Source: Tenodera sinensis (lineage: Eukaryota > Arthropoda > Insecta > Mantodea > Mantidae). Taken from it: 64,000 nucleotides of DNA. Shown here piece after piece: positions 56,461-64,000 of this stretch. The stretch's first letter is position 1. Each line of letters begins with the position of its first letter. The stretch spans positions 216,502,655 to 216,566,654 of the forward strand of contig CM060962.1 of the NCBI GenBank assembly GCA_030765045.1, read 5' to 3'. Under the pieces are notes generated by a model. The model did no database searches, was not told the origin of the DNA, and worked only from the letters and a program-made list of their open reading frames with translations. The translations under genes were made by a program, and so were the position numbers.

Positions 56461-59265
56461 AAACACTTTCTGTAGATGCGTTTGTGATAAGCTTCTCATG
56501 TAGGCAGCTTTCCTAATCGTTTTATGCGCAGTCCGATCTTTTTCCTATGCCCAACAACTTAGGTGTTCGGCATCTAACACTGAGCATGTCTGTCGAAATT
56601 TCTCAGTAAGTGGATGAACTGCATTACGATGAAGCACAGTTCTCTCTGGTTGTTTTTCATCCAATGCCTCCCGCACTAAATCTTTGTAGGTATTTATTAC
56701 CTCATCGAAAGGCATGTTAAAAAAACAGGACTCAATTGAAAGCACCATGACTTAAAACTAAATTGAACATTAAACACTACACCGCCTGCGGTGCCGTAGC
56801 AGTAAAAGCGGGCGTTAAACACTACAACAGCATTAAACACTACACACCTCACTTTCAATAGCTTTTAATGACTGATAATTGAACTAAACAGTCAAATCTT
56901 AAATAATAATTGAACGAGTTAAAATCACTCATCGATGAAAAAGAATTCTGTGAAGCTGTGTTATGAATTCATGTCGAAAAACGTAGTTTTGGTGCGATCT
57001 TCCAAAGTAATCTCCACCGCATAGCGACTTTCCGAACGCACTGTATCTAATAATAAAAGTTTTTTTTTTTTTTTTTTTTTTTTTTTTCTATTCTCTCAGT
57101 TTGAACTTTTTGTGCGGTTGGGCAGTGTTTTGTTTCAGTTCTTCATTTAATGGTGGTTCCCAAGAATTCAAGACTAAACTGAGGTACTGCCAACCTTACA
57201 GTAAGTAGGTAGTTTCAAGTCAGTAAATCGAATCTTGTTGATTAAATCACTTCCCAGTCCTAAATATTGGATCGTATTCTATTTTGATGGGAAAGTGAGT
57301 TGTAAAAGCAACAGCGAAAACGTGTGCAACACTTATGTAAGGATTAAGACAATTGCAAATAAGGCACACGTGGAACAGAGCGCTCTCTGCCCAGTCAAGT
57401 GTTTTTGCTTTGAACTCGACAGTAGTTGATGTCCTGCAAGATAATACCTACTTGTATGTACTTGTATGCAGATGTCTTTAGGAATAGTTAGCTTCTGCAC
57501 TGAAGCGACAGGATATCACCAAAAGTAGTCAGAAAGAATTATATAGGGGAAAATATGTCGCAGTTGTCTTTTGGCAAAAGAAAGTCCAATGGCTTGCGTT
57601 CCCATGCATCGAATAATCTCTACTAAAGGACACGACACTATTAGCATAAAATAGTACAATGCACGTTATTTACTAAAGGGGAAAATATTACCACAGGTAC
57701 AATAAGCATTTCTCGATCGCAACCCTAGATATCAAACACAGAAATGAAATAAAAACAGTAATATTTGTTAATTAGGTGCATGAACCAGGTATGTAATACC
57801 TATATTTGCTTAACTGAAATGGTTCTAGGTGTGCCTCTTTCTCTAGCATTGTTATTACAAAGCTCTACCCTGTTGCACCAGATTTTGCATTGCTCGTAGT
57901 TGTAAAACTAAAACCAAGATACGTTTTTTTCGTGTTTATGGAATTAAATAAGTAACTAATTAAATGTAAAGACACAGAGTAGCCTTATTACAGCTAAACA
58001 ATACTGGAACAAAATTAGTAGTCTTAGTAAATCTTAACTGTGATATGTAATACGAGAGATAACATCTTATTTGAAGCCTTAAGGTCACTTGGTAGAATTT
58101 GCACACCACTTTTCTTGCTAAAAGTTACGATTGCAGAAACATGACATTTCTGAAGATATAAAGAAATTACTTATTTTGGAGAATTTCGACCATTAATTAA
58201 GAAGCAATTATGTCTAAATTCGAAAAGATTTTCAATGCTTTTGTGTCGTAAGTTCTTTACACTCATGTAGGTATTTGACTTTTTAAAAATCTAGCACATC
58301 CACTGTTGTTAATAGACTTGTGTTCAAAGCTATTTCGTCCAGGGTTATTAAATTTGAAAATAACTACATTTGCTTTCATAGCTTAGGTAATCCTAAAGTC
58401 ACATTACATTTTTTTTAGAAAATATATATCCACTAAATAAATATATTCATTTTCAATTTGTCCTTGATTTTCAAAACAATCATGACTTCTCGAAAAAGAA
58501 AACTCACCCTAAATTACGAGCATTACCTAGCAAAATGCCCATAAAAACAAAAACTGCAGATTCTCTCATAAGAAAAGTGTACCAGTAATATCATATTTTA
58601 CACTTTTCTTAAAAAACACATTCCACTCTTAAAAAGTCATGTCATAAAAGCTTTAAAAGTAGGGATATATTCAACTAATCTTAAATTTAGAACAAATTGT
58701 TAAACTAATTGTAAAATTTTAATTAGAGCAGAGAGCATAGCTTTTCAAAAATGTCAATGTAATAGTGATTTTAAGCATGATAAGTAGGTATAGCGCAAAC
58801 TATCTACTCGTAGTGTCCTTGAGCAAATACACTGTCTAGGAGCTTTGAGTGAATTCTATTTCAGATACGACGACTAGCCTTCGTATAAAGGTGATAACGA
58901 ATTTCCCTATCGACTGTGTTTATTCATTGTTAATTCAATAGGTAATAATTGATACCTAGCTACTTCTTAACATTGGCCAGAAGATTAGAAGATGCTCTAT
59001 TAGATGCGGTGATATATTACGTAGGATGTGAGAAAACAATGATTCATGTTGAAGGACTACGTCAATAATCATATTTTATACACGATACCATTTTTGGCAT
59101 TCGTGAAGCAAAAAAGTTTGTAGATATCCCTTAAAATGTGCGTGAAAGTTTGAACGAAAAAGCAAGTTTTATATTTGGAGCGAATGCTTTGAAAACCTTG
59201 ACCTGGCATTTTTAAATGATGTCCTTATTTATCATTGCTACTGTTCGTTTTTCCTATCTCTACGA
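56461..59265. other. No gene seen
   Basis: Contains an S2 SINE scrap (56775-56840) and a T27 run at 57061-57087. The open minus frame at 56545-56748 is not recognised. The rest is AT-rich and featureless. Confidence 0.45.
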
Positions 59266-59269
59266 CGTA

Positions 59270-60125
59270 TCTAGTAAGTAGAGAAGGTATCTAAAAATTC
59301 GGTATCGAAATTTCAACAGAAATACGTACTTGTTTTGAGATCACCCGAATAAAAATAAAAGGAAGCAATTTTAGAAAAAGGCCTGTGCCTGTGAACAGTA
59401 ACATAAAAACGAAAAGTGGATAGACGCCAAAACTGGTATTTAAGTTGAGCATCTTCCAAGGATGTGGCAGCAAGATTTTCAAGAAAATCCACCGTCCCCA
59501 AGTTACCCTTCACATGGAAAATCTTTCAAAATTTTGATTTTTTCAAAAATGGTTCTAATGATTTTGATTAAAATACCACATATTTAAAATACTTATAGGT
59601 ATATAGATGTCAAATATTTTCAAATTTCTGGAAATATCTCGCTAAGCCGTCTTCATTTGGAAGTAATTTTGTATGTTTTGTACACGTAACTAGTTAACCC
59701 TTAAGAAAAAGCAGTCCAACAAAAAGGGTAAATATATTTAAGACAGTTTATTTCAAGTAACGTTTTTGTAGCATCAGCCATTTCCGATATATCCGTTAAT
59801 ATTGATTTCAATTGTTCAATACTTTGTAGGTCAGTTTTGTTGTCTTGTCGCTATTCGCTTATTCCTAGCGATGTCGTAAAAAACGTAGATACGTAACCAT
59901 AGCTAACCATGTTTTAACACTTGACTATCGATTTTATTTCGTCTATCCCTCTTGTAAGTACATACCTACATGAAATGTGTAATGAAGTGCAAGTGTTTTG
60001 GTATTTCGATTGATGTGAATCAGATAGAAAAATAAGCTTACATAAGAATAATTTGTAGAAGTTACATGAAAATAAATTGAAGTAGATAGAGAAATCATGT
60101 AAATGTGACACATCAGATTTTTTAA
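59270..60125 (+). repeat. Family X copy, full length
   Basis: Starts CTAGTAAGTAGAGAAGGTAT and ends GTAGATAGAGAAATCATGTA then TGTGACACATCAGA. It has almost no simple repeat at the variable site (GCCTGTGCCTGTGAACAG). Confidence 0.75.
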
Positions 60126-60442
60126 CGTCCACAGACAGATTGGCACATGTTTATTCTAACACAGTAAGCTTCAGCAGTCATCAATAGCGAATTTGTACAG
60201 GGAGTTAACGTGCTTATGGATAGCAAATTAAATCGGTATCAATTCTTTGGCGATTTTTCCATTTACAAACTGAGATACGCAGTGTCTACATATTGATTTA
60301 GTCAGATTTCCTGATTATTTCAAGATTCAACAGTAAATATTCTTAGGTTATGAAATCACAGTCATAAAACCAATACGCGGATTTTAAAAACTCGATTAAA
60401 ATCGAAACTGGATTGGTATCCTGTAGGTGTTTTTTTGCCTAC

Positions 60443-60545
60443 CTGAACGTGCTGTGGAGGCACTATCCGGTATCCAAATGGATGAAGACGACAACGGAGG
60501 CACGATGACAGTGGTAGGTCTCGAAGCCAGGGCTGCTGCGTGCAT
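60443..60545 (-). CDS. Putative first coding exon of the SNAG gene (N-terminal extension)
   Basis: The minus-strand ATG at 60545 opens MHAAALASRPTTVIVPPLSS, then SSIWIPDSASTARS, 34 codons plus one base, ending at donor TTCAG|GTAGGC (GT at 60442-60441). Phase 1 fits the acceptor at 28378, where CA GAC GCC ATG continues the frame into MPRSFLIK. The intron would be 32 kb. The ATG context (CTACATGC) is poor, so scanning past it to the SNAG ATG is likely. Composition is GC-rich compared with the surroundings, as expected near a promoter. It is also possible that this exon is purely 5' UTR. Confidence 0.5.
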
Positions 60546-60559
60546 GTAGATACCGGGAA

Positions 60560-60860
60560 CAACAACAAAACAAACCTCGCCGTGTTACACTACGGAGTCA
60601 CAAGGCAGACTGAGTTACCTGGTGCTCCTGCGCACACACTATACCTACCGTGGTTCTCTCCCCCTCCAACATCCTCCCTCGCACCTGGCGGCAACATCTG
60701 ATTTGTCTGCAACCCCTCCAACAATCTCCTCTTGTTTACCCCAACCGCTACACTGATTGGTGGATGTTCACTGCAAAGGAGTGGATTACCATAGCAATGT
60801 GACCAATCAGAGCGGTTCGCTCGGCTCCTGGGAGAGGGAAATCCAAATGTGGGGTTTGTT
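60560..60860 (-). promoter_or_regulatory. Candidate promoter and 5' UTR region of the SNAG gene
   Basis: A GC-richer island upstream of the first exon. It has two CCAAT-type sites in opposite directions (GATTGG at 60755-60760, CCAATCAG at 60803-60810) and a pyrimidine-rich stretch. No TATA box is placed with confidence. Confidence 0.35.
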
Positions 60861-61029
60861 GGCTTTGGAGAAAAACCAGACTTTCAAGGTCAGTGTTAAA
60901 ACATACCACTACTTTCAAGATAAACGCTTACAGATATTAACATATCAAATGAGGTCATCAACGATCGATATAAGATCTTCTTTCACCTGTTCCAGTTTAT
61001 AGCTGTTACTTCTTGCTAACTAGTTTAAA

Positions 61030-61380
61030 TAATTTGATGTGTTACTTTCACATGATTTTCCCTGCCCTTCTTGCGCAAATATTACTTCAAAAGCTTATTT
61101 TGTCTTTTACTTCAGGTTAATCAAGACAAATCTTTCTAGAAATGGTCTCATTACATCTTGTAGATTCAAGAGGGATTCATGTATGAAACAAGATTCAGAA
61201 AACTTCTGTAACATTATAGTTATGCATTCTTTCTCATCGTAGTCGTGTTTGAAATTCTCCTTTTTGCATTGTATTAGCTAGAAACAATTCAGTGGTTCCT
61301 CAGAAAACTCGATGTTTTGCACATGACTTTCTCTATTCACTCTTCCATAAACCATTCTTACAAAAGCTGACTCTTCTAAG
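61030..61380 (-). repeat. Family X fragments
   Basis: GATGTGTTACTTTCACATGA at 61036 and CACATGACTTTCTCTATTCA at 61319 are two outer ends of the family; the middle is rearranged. Confidence 0.55.
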
Positions 61381-61769
61381 AGAAATAAGCTTTATGCAAT
61401 CCTAGCATTAAAACGGCATAAAATGTGCGAAATTACCTATTTCTGGCACAAGTGACAGAAAGTGAATGACATAAATCCCATAGCAATAAGACAGCAATGA
61501 CGTCATCACCGCCACAACATAATTTTCTACAATGTGCCTGTAAGAAAACCTGAAATCGTTACTCCACGAGTGCAGCAACTTCAAACACAATAATCTGCAC
61601 ATTCAATTTATTTTAAAACCAAAACCAACAATATACATAGGTATATATAAATCATTGCCATGCGTTAGTCTCGCAAAAACTCGAAAATGGCTCGACCGAA
61701 TTGAATAATTTCTTTTTTGTTCTTTTTTGTGTTGTTCGTCTCAGTACTGGGATGGTTTAGAAAAAAATC

Positions 61770-62637
61770 TGATGTGTTGCAATCACATGACTTTTCTGCT
61801 CTTGTACTAACCATTCTTACAAACGCTTATTCCTTTATCTTCTTCGTGTTAGTTAAGATAAACATTTGTACAAATTCTTATTGCTTATTTCCTTGTAGGT
61901 GTAAGAGGAATATTAGAATGCAGCAGGCTTTGAGCGATAGTCAAATATTTTAAAGCTTTGAGATCCCGTTCTCCTTGCACACTTAACATATAAAAAAATG
62001 AAAAACGATGTTCCATTTCACGGAAGTTTGAAGTTTTCCGAAACGCACACACATAACAAGGAATATCTCAGAAATGGTTCACCCTACAAGAAAATTTATA
62101 GAGACATAAATTGTGTATTTTAGCAAGATCTACATTTTTTGTAGAGCATGATTTAGTGTATCTCTAACGGTTTACCAGTTATGCAAAAGTGGTCCAGAGT
62201 AAATACGACTATAGGGGCTATAGCTAGAAAATTCAAGATATACATTTCATTTGTCATCAAAATATCTCAAACATATGACATTTTAATCAAAGTCGTTACA
62301 GCCATTTTCAAGAAAATAAAAATTTTCGAAAAATTTTCCATGTAAAGGGTAGTTTAGGGTGGGGCTATTTTCTTTAAAATCTTCGTGTCGCATCCTTGAA
62401 AGACATTAAACTTAATTGCCAACTTTGGTTTTTAACCGACTTTTCGTTTTGAGTTATGCTGTCCACAGACACACAGACATACAGACACACACACAGACTT
62501 TTTTCTAAAAATGCTTTTTTTTTTTTTTTGGGGGGGGGGGATTCAGAGGGTCTCAAAACATACTTCCGGTGAAATCTCGACATCGAATTCTTGGGTGAAA
62601 TACAATACTTCCCCTACTTATCAGTAGAGAAAGTAAA
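61770..62637 (-). repeat. Family X copy, full length
   Basis: Plus strand starts TCTGATGTGTTGCAATCACA and ends CAGTAGAGAAAGTAAAA. The variable site holds (CA)n, then T17 and G10 at 62516-62540. All family blocks are present in order, so it is a good reference copy. Confidence 0.8.
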
Positions 62638-62763
62638 AAAGAACATTAGGAAAAGCACAAAGGAACAGCCGAAAAATCGAAAAAAATCGAAATTGGTAAT
62701 TTTGTATAGGAACTGTGACTTCGGATGTTTGTTCTCTATGCACCTCAACCTCAACCTCTTGAG

Positions 62764-63360
62764 CGATCACCATGAAATTCGACACATATTATATGACTTT
62801 TACATGGAGAAGGTTTTTATGCAATTTTACTATACAACATAACATTCACATGGTATTTAATACTCACTTTTCCTTTATGCAACACATACGTACACAGCCT
62901 ACCGATCGCCATGAAATTCGACACGTAGGTATACTTAACGTTTCTACTCTATCCATTTTACTATACAACATAACACTAACTTGGTTTTTTGCACTCACTT
63001 TTCTTTTACGCATTGTATTCAAATATCCATCGCTACTCGTCCTTTAACATACAATTCATACCATTTTCTATGACTGAAATATAAATGTCGCATATTACAT
63101 TCACACGATTTTCTCTACCCGATTTTCTTTTACGAAACACGATCACTTTTTTTTTTTTTTCTATTCCCCTTCAGCATATAATTTATACAATTATTTACGT
63201 TTGAAATAGAAATGCAACACATATTCACATCATTTTCTCTACACACTTTTCTTTTATGAGACACAATCACATTTCGTTCTCTACTCCCTCTTTTACAATT
63301 TTCCATATGATTGACATAGAAATGCAACGTGTTACATTGACAGCTTTCTTTACTCACTTT
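62764..63360. repeat. Diverged tandem repeats, ~110-140 bp units
   Basis: CGATC.CCATGAAATTCGACAC starts near 62764 and again near 62903, each followed by TTTTACTATACAACATAACA and ACTCACTTTTC. A second phrase, GCAACA.ATT.ACAT..CATTTTCTCTAC, recurs near 63083, 63213 and 63322. Confidence 0.65.
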
Positions 63361-63547
63361 TCTTCCTGTGGTATTTGGGGTTCTTCAACAGTCTTTTGCA
63401 TAGTGTTTTCCTGCTGTTTTTATTGATTTATTTTGGTTTTCTTACAATATCCAACGTAAGTGTAAAAGTTTTAGGGATAAAGTGGTCAAACCAAGGGCAA
63501 CGCCGGGTATTTCAGCCAGTATTAAATAAAGGAACCATACCTAAAAG
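63361..63547. other. Possible nonautonomous element end
   Basis: GGGCAACGCCGGGTATTTCA then GCCAGT (63497-63522) resembles the recurring 3' end of some arthropod nonautonomous elements. No matching start is defined. Confidence 0.3.
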
Positions 63548-63571
63548 TTGATGTTATATTTCAATTTGAAA

Positions 63572-63679
63572 ATGACGCTCATTTGCGAATCACTGTTTTT
63601 ACTGCTGCTGTTGTCGTTATCTTCATCGCGATTACCCATGTCTCGTCTAGTCCAAGAATATTTTAAAAATCATGGATAC
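63572..63679 (+). CDS. Candidate first exon with signal peptide (ionotropic receptor-like)
   Basis: ATG at 63572 opens MTLICESLFLLLLLSLSSSR, then LPMSRLVQEYFKNHGY, ending at a consensus donor TAC|GTAAGT (63680). An in-frame upstream ATG at 63548 would add eight residues. The first 20 residues form a clear signal peptide (short polar start, Leu run, small residues before the cut). The pattern LVQEYFKNHGY is reminiscent of the N-terminus of insect ionotropic receptors (L..DYF....V), which sit in sensory neuron membranes. The family call is weak, since later exons lie right of the window. Phase 0. Confidence 0.4.
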
Positions 63680-63680
63680 G

Positions 63681-64000
63681 TAAGTATTTGCCACAGAAAT
63701 CGACATCCCCAGCCGCAGATGTCCGGTATTTCTAATAGAATTTGACGGCCATTAAGCTTTTTAATAGCGAAAGCCCAATTGCTTCACTCTTGCTGCCTGT
63801 AAACATTTCTGCATTTTGCAACGAAGAATGCAGTTTTGATATAGTAGAATATCCTTTTCTCGCGCAGTATGCACAAATTGCATCCTGCCGAAAAGGATCC
63901 AGGTTCGTAACTCCCTGTTGTCTCTCCTTCTTTTCTTCCCTGGAGTTTCAAGTTTGGATGAAGATAATGGTTCACTTCCAGTTCACATTTCCCTTTACCT
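63681..64000. other. Intron start, no further feature seen
   Basis: After the GTAAGT donor, no acceptor with an open downstream frame is recognised before the window ends. Confidence 0.4.

Noticed and set aside
62764..63360. CRISPR-like array
   Set aside because: Units are diverged, spacers are not uniform and the DNA is eukaryotic.

Overview
The window looks like repeat-rich, AT-rich chromosomal DNA of an insect. The evidence is interrupted genes with GT-AG introns, an insect-style transposon load (Helentron, hAT, Tc1/mariner, Jockey-type LINEs, a Penelope-like element, tRNA-derived SINEs) and long simple repeats. There is no prokaryotic operon structure. The species cannot be named from the sequence; a large polyneopteran-type genome is only a guess.

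Region 1 (1-16902) is a nest of mobile elements. The outer host is a decayed Helentron: Rep with HUH and two-Tyr motifs, a PIF1-type helicase and an exonuclease-endonuclease-phosphatase (EEP) domain. Its endonuclease is split by a 12.1-kb hAT insertion with an exact 8-bp target duplication (CCTATATA at 4611-4618 and 16719-16726), and the missing C-terminal end resumes at 16727-16902. The hAT copy keeps only the two ends of its transposase. Inside it lie three copies (called a, b, c) of a LINE that encodes only a gag-like zinc-knuckle ORF1, a Jockey RT fragment, a Jockey-type 3' end with ~97-bp tandem repeats (d), Penelope-like RT/GIY-YIG pieces, and two inverted repeats that each hold a hammerhead-type ribozyme fold. 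Copy c is nearly fresh: intact 700-codon ORF1, ~50-nt poly(A) and a perfect 12-bp target duplication. All five LINE 3' ends share a small stem-loop whose loop is conserved while its stem covaries. This suggests that the gag-only elements are moved in trans by Jockey-type reverse transcriptase.

Region 2 (16903-64000) is mostly intron and intergenic DNA. I infer one minus-strand host gene across it: a first coding exon at 60545-60443, a second at 28377-28165 carrying a SNAG repressor motif (MPRSFLIK) and a proline-rich stretch, and a third at 20941-20741. All junctions are GT-AG and phase 1 and join in frame. The zinc-finger exons expected of such a factor would lie left of the window. A plus-strand exon with a signal peptide and a GTAAGT donor (63572-63679) starts another gene, possibly an ionotropic receptor. 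The introns hold Tc1/mariner, hAT and LINE fragments, several SINE families, MITEs, large microsatellites and at least ten copies of a noncoding ~0.9-kb repeat (called family X) that carries hypervariable simple repeats at one fixed internal position.
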